Shown here: piece after piece, positions 35,822 through 43,384 of the stretch
Position numbering within the stretch: the stretch's first letter is position 1
Layout of the letters: the number at the start of each line of letters is the position of its first letter
Source: Methylobacterium sp. J-088
GTDB taxonomy: Bacteria > Pseudomonadota > Alphaproteobacteria > Rhizobiales > Beijerinckiaceae
DNA length: 64,000 nt
Assembly: GCF_022829295.1 (NCBI RefSeq)
Contig: NZ_JAKSYH010000232.1
Coordinates: 59,996-123,995, forward strand
Reading direction: 5' to 3'
The notes under the pieces: generated by a model
What the model saw: the letters and a program-made list of their open reading frames with translations, nothing else
What the model was told of the DNA's origin: nothing
The model's database searches: none
Translations under genes and position numbers: made by a program

Positions 35822-35862
35822 TGTGGACAATCGACGCCGAAGGGTGGATCGCCTGTGCATAA
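35822..35862. promoter_or_regulatory. Pair of DnaA-box-like 9-mers upstream of dnaE
   Basis: TGTGGACAA (35822-35830) and TGTGCATAA (35854-35862) each differ by one base from the DnaA box TGTGGATAA, in the same orientation and 32 bp apart, 120-160 bp upstream of dnaE. DnaA control of dnaE is a possibility only. Confidence 0.35.
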
Positions 35863-35904
35863 CCCGGTCGCGATAGGAACCGGACGGAAAAAGGCAGCCG
35901 TGGG

Positions 35905-36009
35905 CTAACGCACCGGTGCCAACGCTATCGCCCAAGCTGCGACTGCCGCGAATAGCATTCCGAAGGCCATGAACTCCAGCATTCCGATCAGGACCAATCC
36001 CTTCAGCAT
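35905..36009 (-). CDS. 34-residue membrane peptide with LexA-type box upstream
   Basis: From the minus-strand ATG at 36009 the frame encodes 34 residues: MLKGLVLIGMLEFMAFGMLF, then an Ala-rich helix (AAVAAWAIALAPVR) and TAG. It is one long hydrophobic span with Lys3 and Arg34 at the ends. GGAG lies seven bases before the start. Its promoter region contains GAAC-N7-GAAC (36040-36054), the alphaproteobacterial LexA pattern, 31 bp from the start. Size, hydrophobicity and the box recall SOS-induced membrane inhibitors such as SidA of Caulobacter (29 residues, acts on division proteins), but the sequences have not been compared. dnaE lies 205 bp downstream on the same strand. Confidence 0.6.
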   Translation of the reverse strand: MLKGLVLIGMLEFMAFGMLFAAVAAWAIALAPVR

Positions 36010-36039
36010 CGTCGCGTCTCCGTGTTCCCGATGCATTAT

Positions 36040-36054
36040 GTTCATGTTTTGTTC
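36040..36054. promoter_or_regulatory. Candidate LexA (SOS) box
   Basis: GTTCATGTTTTGTTC on the plus strand, a perfect GTTC-N7-GTTC. It lies in the divergent gap, 31 bp from the 34-residue peptide gene and about 140 bp from the glycosyltransferase gene, in locally A/T-rich DNA typical of a promoter. Confidence 0.65.
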
Positions 36055-36194
36055 TAAATGAAAGGCCGCTGAGTAACACGTCTGCTAGCGCCTATAGTTA
36101 TGGTAAAAAGTATCTTGATACGGATCGGACAGGCTGGCATGCCCCGCGCCGAGAACACGCTCGTCTTCTGAACGGGGGTTCGAAGGAGCACGCC

Positions 36195-37487
36195 ATTACC
36201 GCGCACCAGACGGCCGAGCGATGCGACGTCGCCCTTGTGGCCGTCGGCACTCACGGCGACGTGTTGCCGTTCATCGCTCTGGGTTACGAGCTGACCAAGC
36301 GCGGCCATGGCGTCTCGCTGGCGGCGCCGGCGCCGTTCGAAGCGATGGCCCGCCGGGCCGGTCTCGCCTTCGAACCACTCGGCACCGTGGCCGATTACGA
36401 GGCGGTGATACGCCAGCCGGATCTCTGGCACCCGCAGCAGGGCTTCCGGCCGATGTTCGACTTCGCCCTGCAGGTCGCGGAGGCCACCTGCCTGTGGCTC
36501 GGGGCGACCCGAGCGCGTGGAATCGACCTGCGGGTGGTCGCCTCGCCCCTCGGCTGGGGCGCGCGGCTCGCCCAGGATCTCTACGCACTCCCAACCGCCA
36601 CGCTGCACGTGATGCCATTCTTGATCGAGAGCCGGTTCGACCCGCCCCGGCTGCCCGGCCTGCCGCTGCCGCGCATCCTGCCGGCGTCGTTGCGGGCCTA
36701 TGTCAATCTCGGCGTCGATGCCGTCGCGGTCGGCCCGTTCACGCTGCCGCCGCTGAATGCGCTCCGCGCGCGCCTCGGCCTCGATCCGGTCAACCGGCTG
36801 CGGCACTGGTGGAACAGCCCCTCGCGCATGCTCCTGATGTTCCCCGATTGGTATGCCGCGCCGCAGCCCGACTGGCCGGCCCAAGCGGTGCAGCTCGGCT
36901 TCCCGCTGGTCGACCGGTTCGGCGACGTGCCGGCCATGCCGCCGGAACTCGACGCTTTCCTGGCGGCGGGCGAGCCGCCGGTCGTCTTCACCTACGGCTC
37001 GGCCATGCGCCAGGGTGCACCCTTCTTCGACACCGCCGTGCAGGTCTGCCGGCGCATGGGCCGGCGCGGCGTCCTGCTCGCGCCTCAGGGCGGGCAGATC
37101 CCGAAGCCCCTGCCGGCGGGGCTCATTCACCTGTCCTACGCGCCGCTGAGTACGCTGCTGCCGCGCAGCGCCGCTTTGGTCCATCACGGCGGCGTCGGGA
37201 CAGTGGCGCAGGCGTTGGCCGCGGGCATTCCGCAGCTCGTGGTCCCGGTGGCGTTCGACCATTTCGACGAGGGCCGGCGACTCAAGGATAGGAACCTCGG
37301 CGCGACGCTCAACCGTCGCGCGTTCCGGCCTGCCCGCGCGGCGCGGGTCCTGAGACGATTGCTCGCCGATCCCACGGTCGCGCGCGCCACGGCGGCTGCC
37401 CGGGCGCGGATGGCGGGGGGGCGCAACGCGATCGCCGACGCCTGCGACCAGATCGAGGCGCTGGCTGCCGCCGGGCACCGATCCTGA
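36195..37487 (+). CDS. UGT-type glycosyltransferase (GT1-like), probable ATT start
   Basis: 430 residues if it starts at ATT36195. The N-terminal Rossmann strand (CDVALVAVGTHGDVLPFIALG) is complete only from this start; GTG36237 would cut the first strand. AAGGAG (36183-36188) is spaced six bases from ATT. The C-terminal domain has the MGT/UGT donor motif: LLPRSAALVHHGGVGTVAQA, then GIPQLVVPVAFDHFDEGRRL. It transfers a sugar from a nucleotide donor to a lipid or small-molecule acceptor (sterol, hopanoid, macrolide or carotenoid types are known). The acceptor cannot be predicted. It stands alone between peptides, with no pathway genes beside it. Confidence 0.8.
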   Translation: MTAHQTAERCDVALVAVGTHGDVLPFIALGYELTKRGHGVSLAAPAPFEAMARRAGLAFEPLGTVADYEAVIRQPDLWHPQQGFRPMFDFALQVAEATCLWLGATRARGIDLRVVASPLGWGARLAQDLYALPTATLHVMPFLIESRFDPPRLPGLPLPRILPASLRAYVNLGVDAVAVGPFTLPPLNALRARLGLDPVNRLRHWWNSPSRMLLMFPDWYAAPQPDWPAQAVQLGFPLVDRFGDVPAMPPELDAFLAAGEPPVVFTYGSAMRQGAPFFDTAVQVCRRMGRRGVLLAPQGGQIPKPLPAGLIHLSYAPLSTLLPRSAALVHHGGVGTVAQALAAGIPQLVVPVAFDHFDEGRRLKDRNLGATLNRRAFRPARAARVLRRLLADPTVARATAAARARMAGGRNAIADACDQIEALAAAGHRS

Positions 37488-37624
37488 GCGAGTCCCGCAA
37501 ACGTGGCCGCCGGTTTTGCGGTGAAAACCTGTGACCGGACAAGCACCGCAGCCGAGTTTCAGCAAAGCCGAAGCCGGCCGCCGCTTCAGGGAGCAGCCGC
37601 CGGCTCCGACGATTCATCCCGGGA

Positions 37625-37723
37625 TCACTGGCCCAGCAGCACGCCTGCCGAGCCGACCAGGGTCATGAGGATGCCGCTCACGAAGGCGCCGATCATGACG
37701 TAGGAGAGGGGCTTGAGCTTCAT
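37625..37723 (-). CDS. 32-residue single-span membrane peptide
   Basis: From the minus-strand ATG at 37723: a basic start (MKLKPLSY) followed by a hydrophobic span with Gly/Ser spacing (IGAFVSGILMTLVGSAGVLL) ending GQ. It begins 16 bases after the stop of the exported 86-residue protein, so both probably share a transcript; no strong ribosome site is visible, suggesting coupled translation. Confidence 0.5.
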   Translation of the reverse strand: MKLKPLSYVMIGAFVSGILMTLVGSAGVLLGQ

Positions 37724-37739
37724 CCGTTGTGGCGCCGGA

Positions 37740-38000
37740 TCAGCAGCGATGGCCGCCGGCGGTCTGGCCGTACTGCTTGATCGGCCGGGTCTGCTGGTTG
37801 GCGTTGCCCTCGGCGGCCGAGCTCATCGGGCAGCCCTCGTAGAACGGAGCGTCGTGGACACCGAGACCGAGCGCACCGGTGGTCTCGGGCGCGTGGGTGG
37901 TGAAGCCGGTCCAGCGGGCCTCGGGGGCGGCAAACGCGGAGGACAGCGGCGTAGCGGCCAGGACAAGAGCCGTGCAGGCGGCGGCAAAGCGATTCTTCAT
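37740..38000 (-). CDS. Small exported protein, unknown
   Basis: 86 residues: signal peptide (about 1-24, ending SAFA) and a 62-residue polar mature part with cysteines in YEGCPMSS and at the final residue, likely a disulfide. No domain recognised. On the minus strand a CTATAT hexamer (38067-38072) lies about 70 bp before the start and could be a -10 element. It is followed by the 32-residue membrane peptide. Confidence 0.65.
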   Translation of the reverse strand: MKNRFAAACTALVLAATPLSSAFAAPEARWTGFTTHAPETTGALGLGVHDAPFYEGCPMSSAAEGNANQQTRPIKQYGQTAGGHRC

Positions 38001-38323
38001 GGATATTAACCTGACGAATTGAAGTGACTCTGGGTCGTCTTTCGCAGTTGTTCTTGCGTAATTGAAATATAGGGACGTAATGCTCTTCAGGACGTGACGC
38101 GCCGCACGCGGCGAGATGGATTAAAAGACACGGGCATTTCCGCGCCGGCTCTGACAGCATGGGCGCTGGCGGCGCTCCGGAACAGCCGCCGATCCGACCG
38201 AAGGCGATCCCTCCGCTTCCATACGAGGAGTGGCATGCCCCCGGGTCGGGCGCGGCAATTTCGGGCGTATAGAAGTCAAAGGGATTGCGCGCGAAGGCCC
38301 GCCGGAAGGCCGGGCAACCCAGC
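38001..38323. other. Intergenic region between lolD and the small exported-protein gene
   Basis: About 320 bases, no gene supported. It holds the CTATAT candidate -10 for the leftward exported-protein gene. GCCCG and CGGGC arms with a long loop lie near 38,297-38,316, just past the lolD stop, a weak 5-bp hairpin that may mark the end of the proS-lolC-lolD transcript. Confidence 0.35.
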
Positions 38324-39037
38324 TCAGTCGAGCGGCGTGATCAGCCCGTCCCGGATCGTCACCCGGCGGTCCATGCGGGCGGCGAGATCCAGGTTGTGGG
38401 TCGCAACGAGGGCGGCGAGGCCCGAGGCGCGGACCAGGGCCATCAGCACCGAGAAGACGTGGCCGGCGGTGCCGGGATCGAGGTTTCCGGTCGGCTCGTC
38501 GGCGAGCAGCAGCCGCGGGCCGTTGGCGACCGCCCGGGCGATGGCGACGCGCTGCTGTTCGCCGCCGGACAATTCGGCCGGGCGGTGCGGCAGCCGGTCC
38601 TTGAGGCCGAGGAATCCGAGCAGCTCCGTGGCGCGGGCCTTCGCCTCGGCGCTTTTCAGGCCGCGGATGAGCTGCGGCATCACCACGTTCTCCAGTGCCG
38701 AGAACTCGGGCAGTAGGTGGTGGAACTGGTAGACGAAGCCCATCTCCTCGCGCCGCAGGCGGGTGCGCTCGGCATCCACCATCGCGGCGGTGGGATGGCC
38801 GCCGATATAGACCTCGCCCCCGTCCGGCCGCTCCAGGAGCCCGGCAAGGTGCAGGAGCGTCGACTTGCCGGCGCCGGATGGCGCCACCAGCGCGACCAGC
38901 TCGCCCGGCCAGATCGCGAGGTCGGCGCCGCGCAGGATCTCCAGGGCGCCCTCGGCCTGGGGATAGCGTCGCTCGACGCGGGAAAAGAACAGGGCCGGCA
39001 CCGGCGGGTCGCCGGCGGGCTGGCTCGTATCGCTCAT
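38324..39037 (-). CDS. lolD: Lipoprotein-releasing ABC transporter ATPase LolD
   Basis: 237 residues. Walker A is APSGAGKST, the signature is LSGGEQQRVAIARA, Walker B is LLLADEPTGNLD, and the switch His is in ATHN. The MacB/LolD-type QFHHLLPEFSALENV Q-loop supports lipoprotein release. With LolC/E it frees mature lipoproteins from the inner membrane for LolA. It lies 13 bp downstream of the permease gene. Confidence 0.93.
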   Translation of the reverse strand: MSDTSQPAGDPPVPALFFSRVERRYPQAEGALEILRGADLAIWPGELVALVAPSGAGKSTLLHLAGLLERPDGGEVYIGGHPTAAMVDAERTRLRREEMGFVYQFHHLLPEFSALENVVMPQLIRGLKSAEAKARATELLGFLGLKDRLPHRPAELSGGEQQRVAIARAVANGPRLLLADEPTGNLDPGTAGHVFSVLMALVRASGLAALVATHNLDLAARMDRRVTIRDGLITPLD

Positions 39038-39050
39038 CGGATGCAGCCCG

Positions 39051-40355
39051 TCAGCCGTAGCGGAGGGCCTGCACCGGATCGAGCCGGGCGGCGCGCCAAG
39101 AGGGATAGAGCGTCGCCGCGAGCGACAGCAGCAGCGCGGTGATCACCACGGCGGTGATCTCCTTCGGGTTCATCTGCGCGGGGATCTCGGCGAGGAAGCG
39201 CACGGTCGGGTCCCAGGCGCCCGGAAACAGCACATGCTGGATCGGCTTGATGTTCAGCGTGATCAGGATGCCGAGCCCCAGGCCGCTCAAGGTGCCGACC
39301 ACGCCGATGAGCGCGCCGTTGATCAGGAACACCCGCATGATCGTGCCAGGCGTCGCCCCCATGGTGCGCAGGATCGCGATGTCGCTCGACTTGTCGCGCA
39401 CCAGCAAGATCAGGCCGGAGACGATGTTGAGCGTCGCCACCACCACGATCAGGCTGAGGATCAGGAACATCACGTTCCGCTCGACCTCCAGCGCCCCGAA
39501 GAAGGTCCGGTTGCGCTGGCGCCAGTCGGTGAGCAGGATCGGGCGCTCGGCCGCCATCTCCAGGGGCTCGCGCATGTCGCCGACATGATCGGGTTCGTCG
39601 ACGTAGATCTCGATCATGCTGACGTCGCCGTCCTTGTTGAAGAACGCCTGGGCCTCGGTCAGCGGCATGAACACGAAGGTCTGGTCGAACTCGGTCATCC
39701 CGACCTCGAACACCGCCTTCACGGTGTAGCTCTTGGTGCGCGGCGCGGTGCCGAAGGGCGTGGATGAGCCCTTGGGCGTCACCAGCGTGATCGTGTCCCC
39801 GGCCTGCAACCCGAGCGTGTCGGCGAGCCGCCGGCCGATCAGCACGCCGGTGCCGTCATCGAACCCCTCCAGGGTTCCGCCGCGGATCGAGGACGAGACG
39901 GCCGCGAGCGCGTCGAGATCGGCCGCCCGCACGCCGCGAATGATCACCCCGGAGCCGCCATATTGCGACGAGGCGAAGGCCTGCCCCTCGACCAGGGGCA
40001 CCGCGGCGCGCACCCCCGCGACCTTGGACAAGCGCTCCGACAGGTCGGTCCAGTCGTTGAACGGCCGGTCGATCGGCGTCGCAAAGAGGTGGCCATTGAT
40101 GCCAACGATCTTGGACAGCAGCTCCGCGCGAAACCCGTTCATCACCGAGAGCACGATGATCAGCGTGGCGACGCCCAGCGCGATACCCAGCACCGAGAAG
40201 AACGCAACCACCGAGACGCCGCCGCCCCGGCGGCGGGCGCGCAGATAACGGCCGGCGAGGATCCACTCGAACGGCGCGAAGGGTGCTGTGCCCGTGCCCT
40301 GGCGGAACGCGGCCGCGAAGCCTTTGACCCGGTCCAGCGCCGCTGATGCCGCCAT
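39051..40355 (-). CDS. lolC: Lipoprotein-releasing ABC permease LolC/LolE
   Basis: 434 residues from ATG40355 (GTG40361 is three bases after the proS stop and would add two). It has four membrane segments: one near residue 45 (SVVAFFSVLGIALGVATLII), a large MacB-type periplasmic domain (about 70-265), and three C-terminal segments ending PSWRAARLDPVQALRYG, the FtsX/LolE signature. Alphaproteobacteria usually have a single LolC/E-type subunit, so it probably forms a homodimer; the symbol lolE is also used for it. Confidence 0.9.
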   Translation of the reverse strand: MAASAALDRVKGFAAAFRQGTGTAPFAPFEWILAGRYLRARRRGGGVSVVAFFSVLGIALGVATLIIVLSVMNGFRAELLSKIVGINGHLFATPIDRPFNDWTDLSERLSKVAGVRAAVPLVEGQAFASSQYGGSGVIIRGVRAADLDALAAVSSSIRGGTLEGFDDGTGVLIGRRLADTLGLQAGDTITLVTPKGSSTPFGTAPRTKSYTVKAVFEVGMTEFDQTFVFMPLTEAQAFFNKDGDVSMIEIYVDEPDHVGDMREPLEMAAERPILLTDWRQRNRTFFGALEVERNVMFLILSLIVVVATLNIVSGLILLVRDKSSDIAILRTMGATPGTIMRVFLINGALIGVVGTLSGLGLGILITLNIKPIQHVLFPGAWDPTVRFLAEIPAQMNPKEITAVVITALLLSLAATLYPSWRAARLDPVQALRYG

Positions 40356-40364
40356 CGGCACGGC

Positions 40365-41690
40365 TCAGACGCGCCGGATGCGTGCCAGCAGATCGACGAT
40401 GGCGAGGCTCTCGCGCTCACCCCCGGCGCGCCGCTTCAGCTCGACCTTGCCCTCGGCCAAGCCCTTCGGTCCGACGATCACCTGCCAGGGCAGGCCGATC
40501 AGGTCGGCGGTGGCGAACTTGGCACCGGGCCGCTCGTCGCGATCATCGTAGAGCACCGACAGGCCGGCATTCTCGAGATCCGACTGGATCTGCGCACAAG
40601 CGCCGTCGGTGGCAGTGTCGCCGGTCTTGAGGTTGATCAGCGCCACGTCGAACGGCGCGACGGAATCGGGCCAAATGATCCCGGCCTCGTCGTGGCTCGC
40701 CTCGATGATCGCCGCCACCAGCCGGCTTGGGCCGATGCCGTAGGAGCCCATATGAACCGGGCGCTCGATCCCGTCCGGCCCGGCGACCTTGGCGCCCATC
40801 GGCTCGGAATACTTGGTGCCGAAATAGAAGATGTGCCCCACCTCGATGCCGCGGGCCGCCAGCCGGCTCTCCTCGGCGACCTCGGCGAAGGCCTCCTTCT
40901 CGTGCATCTCCTCCGTGGCGGCGTAGTGCGAGGTCCAGGCATCGACGATGCCCTGGAGGCCGGCGATGTCCTCGAAATCGACCGTCTCCGGCGGGATGTC
41001 GAAATCGAGATAGGCCTTGTCGCAGAAGACCTCGCTCTCGCCGGTCTTGGCCAGGATGATGAACTCGTGAGACAGGTCGCCGCCGATCGGGCCGGTATCG
41101 GCGCGCATCGGAATCGCCTTCAGCCCCAAACCAGCGAAAGTGCGTAGGTACGCCACGAACATGCGGTTGTAGGCATGGCGGGCGCCCGCCTGATCGAAAT
41201 CGAACGAATAGGCGTCCTTCATCAGGAACTCGCGCGAGCGCATCGTGCCGAAGCGCGGCCGCACCTCGTCACGGAACTTCCACGAGATCTGGTAGAGGTT
41301 CTTCGGGAGATCCTTGTAGGAGCGCACGCTCGCCCGGAAGATCTCGGTGACCATCTCCTCGGCGGTTGGGCCGTAGAGCATCTCGCGGTCGTGCCGGTCC
41401 TTCAGGCGCAGCATCTCCTTGCCGTAGGCGTCGTAACGCCCGGATTCCCGCCACAGCTCAGCCGATTGGACCGTGGGCATCAGGATCTCGATGGCGCCGG
41501 CGCGATCCTGCTCTCGACGGACCACCGCGCAGACGCGCTCCAGAACCCGCAGTCCGAGCGGCAACCACGCGTAGATGCCGGCCGATTCCTGGCGGACCAA
41601 GCCGGCACGCAGCATCAGCCGGTGCGAGACGATCTCGGCTTCCTTGGGCGTCTCGCGCAAGGTCGGCATGAAGTAGCGGGAGAGACGCAT
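40365..41690 (-). CDS. proS: Proline-tRNA ligase, short form
   Basis: 441 residues from the ATG at 41690, consistent with the short ProS of alphaproteobacteria, which lacks the INS editing domain of the 570-residue E. coli type. Class II motifs are SAGIYAWLPLGLRVL (motif 1), FRDEVRPRFGTMRSREF (motif 2) and GSYGIGPSRLVAA (motif 3), followed by the anticodon-binding domain. With no INS domain, Ala-tRNA-Pro must be cleared by a free-standing enzyme elsewhere. It precedes lolC-lolD in one likely operon. Confidence 0.95.
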   Translation of the reverse strand: MRLSRYFMPTLRETPKEAEIVSHRLMLRAGLVRQESAGIYAWLPLGLRVLERVCAVVRREQDRAGAIEILMPTVQSAELWRESGRYDAYGKEMLRLKDRHDREMLYGPTAEEMVTEIFRASVRSYKDLPKNLYQISWKFRDEVRPRFGTMRSREFLMKDAYSFDFDQAGARHAYNRMFVAYLRTFAGLGLKAIPMRADTGPIGGDLSHEFIILAKTGESEVFCDKAYLDFDIPPETVDFEDIAGLQGIVDAWTSHYAATEEMHEKEAFAEVAEESRLAARGIEVGHIFYFGTKYSEPMGAKVAGPDGIERPVHMGSYGIGPSRLVAAIIEASHDEAGIIWPDSVAPFDVALINLKTGDTATDGACAQIQSDLENAGLSVLYDDRDERPGAKFATADLIGLPWQVIVGPKGLAEGKVELKRRAGGERESLAIVDLLARIRRV

Positions 41691-41906
41691 GTCGCCAAAG
41701 TCTTGGAAAGGGGGCCGGCCGGGAGGAGCCGCGGCGCGTCGGCACACAACACGTGGGAGCCGCAAATTACAAGCACTGCGCGACCACGACGCGGCGTAAT
41801 CGCGGCGAAGCCGTGGCGCCGGCCGCTCTGCGGACCGGCAATGCCCGATGGGAGAGCGGTCTGCCTATTTGCCGGCAAGAAAGCGCAGTTTTTTCTCGCA
41901 GACCCG

Positions 41907-41935
41907 GTGACAACACGAATTGTTGTTCCTATAAG
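41907..41935 (+). promoter_or_regulatory. Sigma70-type promoter for the RNA candidate
   Basis: GTGACA (41907-41912), 17-bp spacer, TATAAG (41930-41935). Both hexamers are close to consensus and the spacing is optimal. Expected start near 41,942. Confidence 0.6.
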
Positions 41936-41941
41936 CGAGCG

Positions 41942-42082
41942 GCGATGTTTGCGATGCCCGGAAGAGGCGGCGCAAGGTCCGAGTCTCGGGAGGAAAAACG
42001 GCCGCCCCGCAAACAATGCGGAGGATATTCAAGGCCGAGCCATCTAAAGCTTGAAAGCAAGGCCTCGGGCCTTGCTTTTTTT
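41942..42082 (+). ncRNA. Candidate intergenic small RNA, about 140 nt
   Basis: Bounded by the promoter just upstream and the strong terminator at 42054-42082. The predicted RNA has a long-range stem GGCGGC (41966-41971) with GCCGCC (42001-42006) enclosing a small CCGAG-CGG hairpin and an exposed GGAGGAAAAAC segment that could pair with a pyrimidine-rich target. It is not SRP RNA, tmRNA, RNase P or obvious 6S RNA by sequence. The short frame inside it (MFAMPGRGGARSE...) has no ribosome site. Expression is unproved. Confidence 0.5.
42054..42082 (+). terminator. Strong intrinsic terminator
   Basis: AAAGCAAGGCC (42054-42064), loop TCG, GGCCTTGCTTT (42068-42078), then more T. A perfect 11-bp stem with a T-run, oriented for plus-strand transcription. 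Confidence 0.9.
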
Positions 42083-42215
42083 ATGCGCGCTTCAGGCCCG
42101 CGGCAGGTTGGCCGCTGTAAACAGCGGTGCTTGCGCGGAGAACGGGCGGTGCCGCCGGGTTTTCGCGCGGCGGGGGCAAGCCTTTAATCCATCTCGGTTT
42201 TTTCGGACGGCAAGG

Positions 42216-42404
42216 TTGGCCCGGTTCAGCTCGGGTGAGCCCGCCAGGCACTTCGAGATCCGCCGGGCCGACGCGCTGTGGGCTTGGGTTCTCCTCGACG
42301 ACGCCGACGAGACAATCGCCGAGTCCGATCGAGCTTATCCATCGGTCGCGCAGACCTCCCCGTCAGCGCTGGCTTTCGCCCATCGGGTGGCGCGGGCCGG
42401 CTAG
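42216..42404 (+). CDS. Small DUF1508/YegP-like protein (tentative)
   Basis: Starting at TTG42216 the frame gives 62 residues with HFEIRRADALWAWVLLDDAD followed by ETIAESDRAYPS, which follows the YegP/DUF1508 pattern FEI-x-W-W-x-L-x-I-A-x-S-x-Y. YegP proteins are small, often duplicated modules of unknown role. No ATG or GTG is available, and only a weak AAGG precedes the TTG, so this may be an untranslated remnant. Confidence 0.35.
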   Translation: MARFSSGEPARHFEIRRADALWAWVLLDDADETIAESDRAYPSVAQTSPSALAFAHRVARAG

Positions 42405-42450
42405 TCGCTGACGGCGCCGCCGTCGTTCGGCACCCTGCTCTTAAAGCGCC

Positions 42451-42777
42451 CTACAGCCCGGTCAGCGGGAAGATCGCCAGCGCGAGCAGGAAGGCGGCCC
42501 CGGCCACTAGCGTGGTCCAAATCGCCTTCTCGCGCAGCCGCGGTCGCGCAGGCGCACCGGGATCCTGCCCGGGCACCACATGGGTCGGCCGCGTCTCAGG
42601 CTGGTTGCGCAGGGGCAGGACCGCGAAAAGCAGCGTCCACCACACCACAAAGTAGAGGGCGATCGCGCCCCCCACGGTGAGCTTGAACAGACCGACCCCC
42701 GCCGCCACGAAGGCGGCGACCAGCACCGTGATCACGCCGAGCGTGATTGGCGTCGAGCGGGCCAGGGCGGTCATCAT
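42451..42777 (-). CDS. DUF1467 membrane protein
   Basis: 108 residues from ATG42777 (or 42774). Two membrane segments (about 12-40 and 80-105) flank a short loop with FVVWWTLLFAVLPLRNQPET, the DUF1467 signature. The family is confined largely to alphaproteobacteria and nearly always lies next to mce, as here (4-bp gap). Function unknown. Confidence 0.85.
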   Translation of the reverse strand: MMTALARSTPITLGVITVLVAAFVAAGVGLFKLTVGGAIALYFVVWWTLLFAVLPLRNQPETRPTHVVPGQDPGAPARPRLREKAIWTTLVAGAAFLLALAIFPLTGL

Positions 42778-42781
42778 CGGC

Positions 42782-43186
42782 TCACACCTGTTCCAGCTCG
42801 ACCAGGGTGCCCAAAAAGTCCTTCGGGTGGAGGAACAGGACCGGCTTGCCATGGGCGCCGATCCGCGGCTCACCGGTACCGAGCACCCGGGCGCCCTGCG
42901 CCTTCAGCATGTCGCGGGCCGCCAGGATGTCTTCGACCTCGTAGCAGACATGGTGGACGCCGCCGCCGGGATTGCGGTCCACGAAGGACGCGATCGGCGA
43001 ATTCTCGCCGAGCGGGGCCATCAGCTCGATCTTGCTGTTGGGAAGTTCCACGAAGACGACGGTGACGCCGTGCTCCGGCTGCGGCAGGGGCGGCGTGACC
43101 GTGGCGCCGAGCGTATCGCGGTAGATCGCGCAGGCGGCGTCGAGGTCCCGCACGGCGATCGCCACATGGTTGAGACGGCCGATCAT
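42782..43186 (-). CDS. mce: Methylmalonyl-CoA epimerase
   Basis: 134 residues, a vicinal-oxygen-chelate fold made of two beta-alpha-beta3 units. It interconverts (S)- and (R)-methylmalonyl-CoA, needed for propionate and, in Methylobacterium, the ethylmalonyl-CoA glyoxylate-regeneration pathway. Metal ligands are His in LNHVAIAV, Glu in the strand before ENSPIASF, His in GGVHHVCYEV and the terminal Glu (LVELEQV). GGGAGGAA precedes ATG43186. Confidence 0.93.
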   Translation of the reverse strand: MIGRLNHVAIAVRDLDAACAIYRDTLGATVTPPLPQPEHGVTVVFVELPNSKIELMAPLGENSPIASFVDRNPGGGVHHVCYEVEDILAARDMLKAQGARVLGTGEPRIGAHGKPVLFLHPKDFLGTLVELEQV

Positions 43187-43275
43187 GATGGTTCCTCCCC
43201 GGCGTGCTCGCTCCCTCTCCGGAAGCTTTGTTCATTCGTCGGCAGGGCTCAGCCGCCGCGTGGGCGCGACGTGTT

Positions 43276-43297
43276 CCCTCTCCCGTGTGGGAGAGGG
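43276..43297. repeat. REP-like hairpin CCCTCTCCC/GGGAGAGGG
   Basis: Perfect 9-bp arms around GTGT, in the mce-rnj gap. The core resembles short palindromes scattered in intergenic DNA of many GC-rich alphaproteobacteria. No second copy is seen in the window, so repeat-family membership is inferred. It could shape mRNA processing between rnj and mce. Confidence 0.45.
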
Positions 43298-43384
43298 GGT
43301 TTGAGCCTCACGGCGCAGCCAATCAGGAAGATCAGCCGCCACAAGTCGTTATAGACTATGACGACCTGAGATCGGCAGCCAGTC

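Larger units (their letters stand above)
41691..42215. other. Intergenic region divergent from proS containing an RNA candidate
   Basis: About 525 bases with no supported protein gene. It contains a sigma70-type promoter (41907-41935), the RNA candidate at 41942-42082 with a strong terminator, and further hairpin-prone sequence near 42,150-42,180. Confidence 0.5.
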
